Of a stretch of DNA of 64,000 nucleotides, positions 46,495 through 56,251 are shown in pieces (positions within the stretch are counted from its first letter, which is position 1; every line of letters begins with the position of its first letter). The notes under the pieces were generated by a model. It made no database searches. It was not told the DNA's origin and saw nothing but the letters and a program-made list of their open reading frames with translations. The DNA is taken from NCBI GenBank assembly GCA_030704615.1, contig CM060731.1, forward strand, positions 24,864,001 to 24,928,000. Reading direction: 5' to 3'. A program made the translations under genes and the position numbers. Source of the DNA: Takakia lepidozioides (lineage: Eukaryota > Streptophyta > Takakiopsida > Takakiales > Takakiaceae).

Positions 46495-47302
46495 CACTGT
46501 TGGGCGGTTACCCGCCGGGACCCAAGTTAACCGCCGGTTCAGGTTCAGGTTAATCGGAACCGGGCCCATTCCTACAGAACCTGACCCGGAACCGGAACCT
46601 GCCAATGGGGATCGGCGCAGAACCGAACCGGCGGTTCCTGCTGGGTGTGAGAACCGGAGAACTGGGCGCAGGGGGTAAAAACAGTTTCCGTTCTTGACCC
46701 CTTGGTGGGGCTGGTGGGCCCAGGGCAAAACTTATTTAATGCTCTCAAGCTCCTGAGATCCTGGGTTCAATGCTTGAAGGCCATGAGATTCTATGTTCAA
46801 TGCTTCAGCGCCATAAGATCTTGGGTTCAATCTCCAGCTCCATGATATCCTGGCTAAGTTCATTAATAAAATGTTTGAAGATGCCAATACTTGCCAGGTA
46901 GCTGAATAGTACTTTCAACCCATAAAATTCTACCCATTTTCTTCTACCAGTTTATTTAGAGTATTTTTGTTTGTTTTTTTGTGTTAGTGAAAACTAACAA
47001 AATCGTTGGATTTTAGTTCAAATATGTGAATACACTGCTATTTAATCTACCGGACTGATAAAATATTTTAAATCTAATTAAATTAAACAAATATATTTTT
47101 AAAATAGAACCGGAACCTAACCGGAACCGATGGTTTTTATCAGCAACTAACCGGTAACGGGAACCTTAAAAGTTGGATCCGGAATTGGACCGGAACCGGC
47201 TCAATAAAAAAAAACCGGAACCGGATCCAGAACCGTCTCTTGAAATAATTGTGGAACCGGAACCGAAGGTTCCTTCACAAATGCAAGAACCGCCCAACAC
47301 TG
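46495..47302. mobile_element. Non-autonomous hAT-like element
   Basis: The ends are inverted repeats: CACTGTTGGGCGGTT at 46495-46509 and AACCGCCCAACACTG at 47288-47302, one mismatch in 15. The subterminal zones are full of ACCGGAACC and GGTTCC/GGTTCAGG motifs on both sides, a hallmark of hAT element ends. The middle is AT-rich and has the repeated phrase GATcnTGGGTTCAATGCTT. There is no transposase frame. I found no convincing 8-bp target duplication, so the insertion is old or the ends are off by a few bases. Confidence 0.7.
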
Positions 47303-50170
47303 GCCGGCTGATTAACTCGTATTCGTGGGAGTCCTAGGCTGGACATCAATGAAAGAACAAGGAAGCTTGCTTGTGATGTAAGGCTTTCAGCCTAAGAACA
47401 GGTTCCTCTGCATATATTGAGTGTAGTGCCTAGTAAAGCATATGCCATGCACAGCCAGGAGGAGGAATTGATTCAGAGAGATAAGACTCTGGCCGAAGCT
47501 AGTGTAAAAAGCCTAGTTCTCTCTCTAGAGCAAGGAAATTTAACGAACCAGCAGTGGTGAAAGAAACCAGAGAATGCCTACTATAAACAGGATCCATTCT
47601 AGTCTAATCAGACTGGCATGATGCACCTAAAAATATTTAACACTCCACATTACAACCCTGTCGAAAACAAAAACCGCCAATAGTACAGTAGACAAACCTA
47701 GCATGATACCACATATCATCGTCATCACCAAACCGAGACACTGTTCCATCCCTCTCGTAGTCTCCCTTGTACACTAAAATGAACACCTCAAGATACATTG
47801 TCGCATCTGAAATGCAATGAAAAATTCCAAACCAAAGGCGATAGTCCATCCGAGTTCGGCCCGGTGAAATGATCCCATCATTATATGTTCCGTTTGTTTT
47901 TGGCAAGAATCAACCTTCTTCTTTTTCCAAATTACAGTATAATGTAATGGACAACCTTAATACGTAATAGTGTAGAGTAGCAGGAGTTCATGTCTACTGG
48001 CTCGCTTATACCTCGCAGTAGGGAGCGAAATGTTGTGAAGAGAGCAAAGAGTGAAGTGATATAGTGATCCTAGTTGCAACAAATAGTGGCAGAGGAACAA
48101 GATGACATGATCTGACTCGCACACTAAGAGTTTCAAGTTTCAACCTAAACAGATATTCCTTTCCTCTGCATGTGATTGTGTGGTAGTCGGTAAAACCTTT
48201 GTCATGCCCATGAGCAGGAATCAAATCATGAGGACTCCATTCCTCTCATGAATTGAACCGTCGTTGAGTACTCCTCGTTCTCAATATTATAACTTGTTTC
48301 AAAATAACTTTTATGTAGAGTAAGATACACTGCTAACGGTACCAAGTAAGTAGTTGCTGGAGAGGAAGTGTTGAAGAAAGTGTTATGTGAGTGAATGTTA
48401 AAAATAATACAAATAAAAGCAGTCGAGCGGATGAGTAAGAGCGCGGGAAAGTACCGCGAGACGTGCCCAATTCAACCGAGCTCATTGACAATTTACAGCC
48501 ACGTGCTACGCATCAGCCCGCCTACGTGGCGGTCGATGATCGTGTAACGCGTAGCTCAAGCTACCCCGCACCCAACGCGTGTCCACCTCCTAACGATATT
48601 TTGCCACGCGTCACCACAAATCTGCGGTCCTGCTTAATGCCGACAAAATTCGACACCCAAATTTAGGGCCTCTTCGCCTGCTGTACTGTCCTGTACTCGC
48701 CCGTTCATCCCTGCCGACACTTTTCTGTTGACCGTCTGTGAAAGATGCCGGGGGCCGTTCATCCTTTACCGACAATTTTCAGTTGACCGTCTGTGAAAGA
48801 TGCCGGATGGCGAAGACGAGGGTGCTATCATTTATGAATCAATCTTAAATACATTATTGCGTGCTTTCACCTTTGTGCACAAAGTAAGCGGGCAGCCCGT
48901 CAAAAGTGCAGAACGAGGCGGGGCAGCATTGTTTTTGTCGCGGGTAGATTCGAAAAGTAGCTGAAGACAGACCGGGGCTGTGGATGATTGGTGTATGATG
49001 AGTGGTGGGCGGAAAGATCTGGCCCCTGCCTATACTTGGCTATACCTGGCTATACTATCCATCCACTTTTGGTGCTAAATGCTGCTGTAGAAGCAGCTTT
49101 ATATACCCTCCCACAAAAACCAGGATATACGGCGCGGGTTTAGCCACGCCAGCCGAAACCAAGCGGCGGCTGCAAGGCGTTTGCCGACATGTTTTGTCCC
49201 CTCAAAACAATACACGAGATAAACCGAGTGAGTACACGTCACTTACTATTTTGTAAGGATAATACACCTGATCTGATTTTCTCAAGATACAATAAAAAAT
49301 ACAAAAACATTTAGTACCTGGCCCATTGAACTGTGGTTAATATTTATTAGGACGTTATTATAGGACTTCGGCCACGGGGCGTTGTCAAAGTTTGACTCAC
49401 GTACAGAAGTTATGTATATCATCCACGACACGCGTACATCCGCCGATACGTTCGTAGGCTGGTTAGGACGTAGAGGGGGTGGATGTGTCGGTGGGCGGGC
49501 GGGGCGTGACAGGGCCGCAAGTGGGCGGCACGCGTGTCGACCCCGCTCAGTGGCCATCCATCTCACGGTTCAAATTATTGGTCGTGGCTCTGCCCATCTG
49601 TTCATCCACTTAACGGCCACGTCCATTTATTATTATCTTTAATCACTGTTACTCCAAAAGCAGCTCCACAGAGACATTCATCCACACATTTAATTCGCTG
49701 CTAATCATATCGAGCGTCATCCATCCACCATCGTGGATGACAGACAGCACCTGAAGCACGAGACGGATGGATGGAACATTGCGGGGGTTAAACTGGGAAT
49801 GGGTTAATAATGTGCGATGGATATTTTGGAGGAATATTAGAAAGGACACTGAAGGACGACCTTCTGTCCTTTGCACACGTTTACGATTTTTCATCCGTCT
49901 GTCTGTTCATTCGCTCACTGTCTGGGGGTTTGAATAACCTCCCACGGCAGTGCGAATGAATGTAAGGTGGAGCGGATGAATGTGGATGGGTTGGCGGGGA
50001 AGCAAGAAAGGCGTCGCTAAGCTCGGCGCTAAGAACGGAGGAGAGAGACGAAGGGGATGGGGAGGGGGAAGTGAGAGAGGGAAAGGGAAGGAGCGAAGGA
50101 AGGGCCTACCGTCCTTGGATGCTCTCGCACACGCGGCTGGTTTCTCGCTGGCGAGCTCTTTCCAGAGAGT
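47303..50170. other. Intergenic, with a short tandem duplication
   Basis: No gene is recognised. A minus-strand frame at 47906-47637 (DYRLWFGIFHCISDATMYLE) looks coding-like but has no known family. At 48701-48806 a segment of about 56 bp is duplicated in tandem (GTTGACCGTCTGTGAAAGATGCCGG occurs twice). Several CACGTG/ACGCGT-type G-box-like cores lie in 48490-48620 and 49430-49620, which could be regulatory. Confidence 0.4.
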
Positions 50171-50250
50171 CATCCGTTGTTCAAGCAAGGGAGGCTCCAG
50201 TTCAGCTTGACACTGTTGCTCTCGGCTTGGGCTTCACTCAACCCGTAGCA

Positions 50251-51431
50251 GGTATGTAGGTCTGCGGAATCTGCTGTGCATGCATGATGATCGCTGCGGT
50301 TTGACATTCGTCCTCTGTTTCCTCTTGCCTCACCTTGCTTGTAGGGTGCCTTAGTTACGTCATTGCTGTGACCAACTTGCGCCTTTATTCAACCAACGCG
50401 GGGTGGTGCTGTTTTACCTCTGTTTTCTGGTCTGTTCTACTCACAATCTCGTTTCCCCTGACTCAGTCGTCTGTCGGTCTGTCTGCTGTCGTGTACGCTC
50501 AGTTTGATCTTGTTAGGCAGGTTGCTTGTCATTGTGGTGTGCTCAACTTCGGCATATGGTGTAGGCAAGTTTCTTATCACATCTTGAATATCTTTCTCAC
50601 CGTCGTCTCTCTCCATGTACCTTGTTGCTATGCTCAGTTTGCGTCAAATAGCACCTCGAGGTCTCACTGTATGAGATGTCTCTGTCTTTCCAATCATCAG
50701 ATTCGCTTATAGATCTCCTCTTAGGCACCTGCTGTTCCCTTTCCTATCTCACGCATCTCTGTTGTCTGTTTCCTCTCTCTTCCTTTGAGCTGTTGTTCTT
50801 CAAAAGCCTTCTCCTTGGCTTTCTGTCTCTTGATCTTAATCTTGTTCCCCACCATCTGTTTTATCTCCCTCCTCCTACTCTGTTTGTGACTCAGCTACTA
50901 CTTTGTGTGGATCCTTCTTCTTCACTCACGCCGCATCTGTCTTCCTTAGCCTTCTCCATTCTTTTGCCTGTACATCCGTTAATCTTCTCTTGCTCTCCTT
51001 CGTCAATCACCTCGTGCCAGAAGCCGCTTTCCTCCTATTCATTTTCTCTCGTCTTTTCCCGTTTTTATGTCTCGCTGCTTTGTCCGTGATTTACTAGCCT
51101 GGAAGATATGTTGATCTCTATTGACTGAAGGATTTGAAATTTGTGCCACTGGCACGCATTCACTGTACCTGCATTATTGGTTTCGTTCCTTGTTTGTTTA
51201 TGGTAGAAGCTTAGCTTTCCTTTCCTCAACGCTCTGTCAGCTCAGGGTCTCCCTTATTCAACTGGGTGATCTCCTCCCTTCTCAGGAAATCTTTGGTCGT
51301 CTAGGTATTGTTCTGGTTTTTCTTAACACGCTTTTGGTTCTCCTGTCAGAGGTCTTACTCACTCTTTGCCCTCTCCTGTCGCTTCTGTCTCTCCCATGGA
51401 CTTTATCTCAAGCATCGCTTGCTCCTTGCAG
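50251..51431 (+). other. Probable leader intron of the DUF4408/DUF761 gene
   Basis: A CAG|GTATGT donor follows 50250 and a T-rich tract of about 1.2 kb ends at TTGCTCCTTGCAG near 51431. The tract is pyrimidine-rich throughout and opens long spurious Leu/Ser/Phe frames. A long leader intron before the start codon is common in plant genes. The first exon would be non-coding, near 50170-50250. Confidence 0.5.
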
Positions 51432-51467
51432 GTTCTATTTAGGAGCAGTCTGTTAGGCCCTTTCGGA

Positions 51468-52943
51468 ATGGTGACTGATGAGGGTCTCTCAAAGTCGGGA
51501 AGTCTGTCGTACAATGGAAATCATGGTGAAATCGTGGCACCGAAGAAGAAGGTAGTTGAGGAGCCGCGGCGTGCATTACGAAGGCTTGTTGAGACCATGA
51601 CACTAGGTGTGCCGGCAGTCATGGTGGCCTTGCTTCCTTTTATCATGACTTATGTACCAGCTCCTGAATCTGTTCTGCGATTGAAGGATTTTGTGGCGGA
51701 GTGGTGCACTCCATCACTATGTTTTGTGTTTCTCATTGTGGGAGTCATGGTGGCTACTTCGGGTGTGCTGAATGGAACACATGCTGGAGGCATGCATGAC
51801 CGGGCAGATGTTTATCAGAGGCACGTTACTGTTGTTCAACGCGATTCTTTGCGCATGCCAGACATCTTCTCGGCCGGAGAAAGTGTCAGGCCTCTGTCTA
51901 TCCCTGCCCCTGTCCCTGTTCCATTTGCTGTTCCTGTTCCTGTTAGAGACTTCCCTCCTGCTTCACCAAGGGCCCTACCAATCTACCTGAAGCGCGAGGC
52001 TCTGCCTGGACACGACCATGAATTGCGTAGCCCTCTTGGCAAAAGCCGTTCATCCCCTCTTCCAGTTGTAAAAGAAAATATCCCTTCTGCCAAGCTACCT
52101 TCTTACCAGAGTCTAACTCAGGAAGCTTCTTACTTGAGCACTGCCAGAGAACCAGTGGTGGTTGACACGTTGCAAGAAAGGCCCACCGCAAGAAAGCCGT
52201 CTCCAGCTGCAGCCCCAGTGCCTGTGTTTGAGCATGAGGTTCCTATGGTGTCTGCCCCTGTTGTGGTTCCCTCCCCTGCTTATACCCCTGTTATAGAAGA
52301 AGTTCCTACAGCCCCTGTGCTTGATCGTGAAATCCCTGCAGTGGCCGCCCCAAGCCCCATCCCTTCCCCTGTATTTGTTCACGAAGATATCACTGTACCT
52401 GATACTGTGCCCACCCCCACCCCCATTGATGACCCTGTCTCTGATAGGGAAATGAGCCCAGACCCCACCCCTCCCCCTCCCCCTCCCCCTGCAGCCCCTG
52501 TGTTTGACTCAGAGATTCCTACAGCTCCCATGCCTGCTGAAGTAAAGGTATCTGCCAGTGTAGCGCGCAGGCGTGAGCGAGGAAGAGAAGGCTCTGGGCG
52601 GAGGCCTCCATCTCACCCCAGCTCCCAAAGGCCTGGAGATTTAACGGCAGCAGTTGCGAAGACATCTTCCTCCCAGGTGCAGAAAGGGGAATCTGCACTA
52701 ATTGAATCAGGACAGGGCTCTGGACAAACCCGTCTTTCCACTTCAGTGCCTGGCAGTGTTGTAGCAAGCACCCCTGCTGAAACCAAGGAAATTGTCCCAC
52801 AGAGTCAGAAGCATGAAGCCATAACCAACCATGATGACGATGTGGACCTGCGTACTGAGGCATTTCTTGCAAATTTTCGGCAGCAGATGAGACTGCAGCG
52901 GCAGGAATCTTTACTTCGTCAGCAAAGGGGTGAAGAGCAGTGA
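51468..52943 (+). CDS. DUF4408 and DUF761 domain membrane protein
   Basis: A single coding exon of 491 residues from the ATG at 51468 (MVTDEGLSKSG). Residues 46-63 and 81-101 are hydrophobic helices, with WCTPSLCFVFLIVGVMVATS matching the DUF4408 end. Then follows a long Pro/Val-rich region with repeated PVPVP and APVF(D/E)xE(I/V)P units, and a basic stretch ARRRERGREGSGRR. The last ~30 residues, DVDLRTEAFLANFRQQMRLQ followed by RQESLLRQQRG, are the DUF761 motif. Proteins of this plant-only family are small membrane-anchored or secretory-pathway proteins of unknown function. An in-frame upstream ATG at 51396 (MDFISSIACS) would add 24 residues but lies before the probable splice acceptor at 51431, so I prefer 51468. 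Confidence 0.8.
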   Translation: MVTDEGLSKSGSLSYNGNHGEIVAPKKKVVEEPRRALRRLVETMTLGVPAVMVALLPFIMTYVPAPESVLRLKDFVAEWCTPSLCFVFLIVGVMVATSGVLNGTHAGGMHDRADVYQRHVTVVQRDSLRMPDIFSAGESVRPLSIPAPVPVPFAVPVPVRDFPPASPRALPIYLKREALPGHDHELRSPLGKSRSSPLPVVKENIPSAKLPSYQSLTQEASYLSTAREPVVVDTLQERPTARKPSPAAAPVPVFEHEVPMVSAPVVVPSPAYTPVIEEVPTAPVLDREIPAVAAPSPIPSPVFVHEDITVPDTVPTPTPIDDPVSDREMSPDPTPPPPPPPAAPVFDSEIPTAPMPAEVKVSASVARRRERGREGSGRRPPSHPSSQRPGDLTAAVAKTSSSQVQKGESALIESGQGSGQTRLSTSVPGSVVASTPAETKEIVPQSQKHEAITNHDDDVDLRTEAFLANFRQQMRLQRQESLLRQQRGEEQ

Positions 52944-53721
52944 ATGTAGGCAGCATTATTAGTTTCCCCTGCGAGAGACATGCAGTTGATGCAAGTCATG
53001 ACCTTTTCATGCATTCAACAATTGTCAAAAGGTTGGCTTGCATGGCTTGCGTGCGAGTTGTTGGAAGGATGGTACTTGGAAGTCTGGACACAAGGCCTGC
53101 GAGGACATTCAAGAAAGGTGCCTGAGTTTCAGGCAGAAAAGTCTCGTGCACTGGAAGCCCTTCACAGATGATCATGATCCAAAACAATGGCGCTATTTCT
53201 CATGACATCTGCATATAGAGACTTCTAGCTAGCATTCCAACTCGTTACTAAGCTAGTTGGAAAGGTGCCAGCTTGCTGTCCTCAGTCGCCTGATATGACC
53301 CTTTTTAGGTCCTTTTCATGAGTGCACAAGATTAGGCTGAATCCATATTCTTTGCTAGAGTCATCAGCAGCCATCTGCATACACCATTGTATAGTTTAGA
53401 GACTCAAATGTACAATATCAAATAAAACATGGGTCGGCGAACTTCCTTCCCTTCAACGCATCAGGCAGGGTGGAGCATTGTGGGCAATTGTAGTAGTTTC
53501 TCAGGCTATTCTCTCATGTTTTACACAGAGTCTGTCCTTCCTGTGCACAGAATCCTATAAGAGGAGCCAGATGTAAATTATCTATGCATCATTCCTAAAT
53601 AGAGGTACGTATCTTGTGGTTTCAGATGCTGCAGCTTACTAGTTGTTAGGTAGTTGTTACTACTTCCAAGCAATGGATTGGTGAAAATGTGTGGCAATCG
53701 TTGAAGCCACAGCCTCTGTGT
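52944..53721. other. 3' flank, no gene recognised
   Basis: This holds the 3' region of the DUF4408/DUF761 gene. AATAAA at about 53420 is a possible polyadenylation signal. No further coding sequence is recognised. Confidence 0.4.
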
Positions 53722-54320
53722 GTGGCTCCTCCTTTCTTGTCGAGAAACTTATGTATGTCTTGTTGAAGTTCACAGGAGGCACTAGCAATGTAGAGAGACC
53801 CATCATGGAGCCTAGTTGAACTGGCAGGCTCTTTGATGGGTGCATGTTTATCGTCGAATCCTGATACGTTCACTACCAGTACGCAAGTGTCGATTTACAG
53901 CCTTATTTCTAGCTGAGATTACAGTAGTGTAGCATGGAGTTGGCAAAGTTTTCCTTAAAGAAGCGCCCCAAGATTGTTGGATAGTTGTGTGAGTTAGACT
54001 GAGTGGGATGATGGCACTGGACAAAGGGATTTTCTGGGAGTGTAGATGCTCCGAATTATGCAAGGCATGAGAGCATTTGAACGTGGAGACAGCACCCAGG
54101 CTTGACACACTCAAAGCTCTTCTCAACCAGCGGCCATATGCTGAAGATCCTGATGGAGACGAAGTGAGTCTACTCCCCCCAATGTTGTACAAATCAATCT
54201 ATTCACTTGCTGTTGCATAGTCAGATTTCAAGATGCCCTGGCCAATGATTCACTCCTCACCAGTCAGTTATCATGTAGTTCTTCATTGCAATGTTTGCAG
54301 CTTCGGTGGGGATGCCTGTT
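53722..54320 (+). pseudogene. Duplicated fragment of the DCC1 gene
   Basis: 53722-54075 matches DCC1 intron 1 (36447-36690), including CGAGAAACTTATGT, GGAGGCACTAGCAATGTAGA and TTATTTCTAGCTGAGATTAC. 54084-54305 matches the last part of DCC1 exon 2, its donor and the start of intron 2 (37403-37635), including AGCACCCAGGCTTGACACAC. The ~710 bp between those two parts in DCC1, which contain the rest of intron 1 and the start of exon 2, are missing. About 90 bp (53803-53893) is present here and absent from the source. The exon 2 piece has no visible base change in the last 80 coding bases, so the duplication is fairly recent. It cannot encode DCC1. Confidence 0.88.
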
Positions 54321-54474
54321 AAGTACCTGCTGAAACTTACAGGCAATTTAGAGCGCTGGTTGAGTCGGGGAGGTTCCAATGCTAATATTGCTAGTATCCA
54401 CTTCATCTTCGCCGTCAGAGAGTGGCAGCACAAGAGAGGCAATGAATGAAACTTTCTGCCATTGGACTGATTGA

Positions 54475-54699
54475 GTGGTTCTGGAACTGCAGATGGATAC
54501 GGCATACAATTTGTTAACATCTAAGCGTCCATGTGGCCCCAAGAAGGGAGCTATTTGGGGGACGACTTATGACCTTGCCAAAAAAAATGATCCATGGAAG
54601 GAATCGTTTGGACAGCTACCTGATGATGCCTTCACAGATGTGGTCCCATGGGAGAGACAACTCATCCAAGAAAGAGTGCGTGGTCTTCGTGGACAGTAG
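54475..54699 (+). CDS. Orphan terminal exon, family not recognised
   Basis: An open frame ends at 54699. If the CTGCAG at 54489-54494 is a splice acceptor, the exon starts MDTAYNLLTSKRPCGPKKGA and continues IWGTTYDLAKKNDPWKESFG, then VVPWERQLIQERVRGLRGQ and a stop. Its composition (charged, Trp-containing, no low complexity) looks like real protein. I do not recognise the family, and I found no upstream exon: what precedes it is the DCC1 duplicate. It may be the last exon of a gene moved here with that duplicate, or a remnant. Confidence 0.35.
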   Translation: MVLELQMDTAYNLLTSKRPCGPKKGAIWGTTYDLAKKNDPWKESFGQLPDDAFTDVVPWERQLIQERVRGLRGQ

Positions 54700-56251
54700 A
54701 CCTCGCGGTTGGATGTAGATGTCAGTTTCAGGCAATCTGCATTTCATAATTGTATATTACAAACGTCCATAACATCTGTTGTGCTGAAACAAGCATATCA
54801 ACCTCTCTGAAAAGCATTAATTCAGAAATTCTGACAGCCAGAAGTCAAGATATGAAGTCAATTGAAGGTATTCAAGTAACGGTGACAAAGGGATTCAGCC
54901 TGACCTTGAGAGCAATCAAATAATTAGGCCTGAATTACCTCAAAGACAATGGCTCGTGCTCTGCCAGACAGAGAAGAAGCAAAAGTACATGTAGACAGCA
55001 TCAGGGGCCCCGGAAAGTTTAGAGACATTATTTTCTCAGCTCTTAAACATTTGATGCACACAAATGAAACAACTAAGCAAGCTCTAAGAGATTGCAAAAT
55101 AGAGTGATTGAAAAGGAACTTTGAAAGAATGAAGGAGTACCTAAGCTGTGTCTTGTCAATTTCACTGCATGACCTTATATCCTATCCTGCCTCAGATAGT
55201 CCTAGAGAGTTTATTTTTCAGCTGGTAACATTAGACCTGGGCCTGCATGCACTCAAGCCGGAAGAATGTATATGGGAGAAATAGGTAGTCTAGCAAACCA
55301 GGATAACCACCTTAGATGTGCTGGTACAGTATCTTTTGAGTAGGTGTACATGAGAATTTAATATTGCTTAACAATTTTAGTTGTCCCTTAATTAAAACAT
55401 ATAGTAAAGCTGCTTGGCCCAAGATTCAAAGGGCGGGTGGCTACCACCAAGTGCCCATATTAGACCAGAATGTTTTGTGATATTCAGACTGACATACTTA
55501 CAAATCTCAAAGACTTCCTATGGACATATACCCGCCCCAAGGATGCATCCAATTCTTCACAGCTCGCTGCAATTTGCTTCATCTCTATTCTCACAATGGA
55601 ACAATTCCCATGCATTCTTACCCCCCTGCCAAGCACATAGCAGAGTTTAGTGGTGGTTGCAAGATGAAGCAGCCATTGATCAAGCATCAGTGAAAATGAT
55701 CGAGAGGTGGTATTGGAAAGTGGCAGAACAAAAGAGTGGTGATTGATGAGTTGAAGGTGTTTTGGGCTTCTGTACGCCAAATGTGATAATGGAGCAGCTT
55801 GGCAGACCAAATATCTTCATTCAGGTTTGTATCTGACTGAGTGAGTTACATGTTGATTATCGTGCTGTAGACTAAGTTGCATGTATCGCTCCTTTACAAT
55901 GAACGTCTTTGATCCTCTTGGAGTCTGTAAATTTCGTTCTTAAAAGCTGGTCCCCCCATTCAAATTCTTCTGTCATTCAGAACTAAATAGTCTATCTTTC
56001 CCACTGTAAATTTCGTTCTTAAAAGCTGGTACCCCATTCAAATTCTTCTGTCATTCAGAACTGTAAATATTGGGGGTGGGGTGATGGTTTAGGCTCCAGC
56101 ATATTGTCCACTGAACATACCGTTGTGAAGGTGCCCCTGAAGTTTTATGCCATAGGTAATGTCATGCCCACTGTCCGACTGCAGCCCAGTAGTCTCTACA
56201 ATCACAAACAGTTGTGTGGCCAGCAAACAAGGCCAAGAGTAAACATGAATA
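54700..56251. other. Intergenic, with one tandem repeat
   Basis: No gene is recognised. A ~60-bp segment occurs twice, at about 55925-55985 and 56009-56068, both containing GTAAATTTCGTTCTTAAAAG and CATTCAAATTCTTCTGTCAT. The spacing is about 84 bp and the copies differ by only a few bases. Confidence 0.5.

Noticed and set aside
46411-46728. Gly/Ser-rich frame on the minus strand
   Set aside because: It is generated by the ACCGGAACC motif cluster of the hAT-like element end.
46740-46860. Repeated GGTTCAATGCTT phrases resembling tRNA T-arm sequence
   Set aside because: No acceptor, D-arm or anticodon stem could be drawn around them; they sit inside the hAT-like element.
50335-51456. Leu/Ser/Phe-rich open frames on the plus strand
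   Set aside because: They are produced by the pyrimidine-rich tract between a good donor (near 50251) and acceptor (near 51431), best explained as a leader intron.
52519-52956. 145-codon antisense frame
   Set aside because: A shadow of the DUF4408/DUF761 coding exon; no independent support.
53848-54192. Antisense frame similar to one at 37287-37511
   Set aside because: The two match because both are the reverse of duplicated DCC1 exon 2 sequence, not because of a separate gene.
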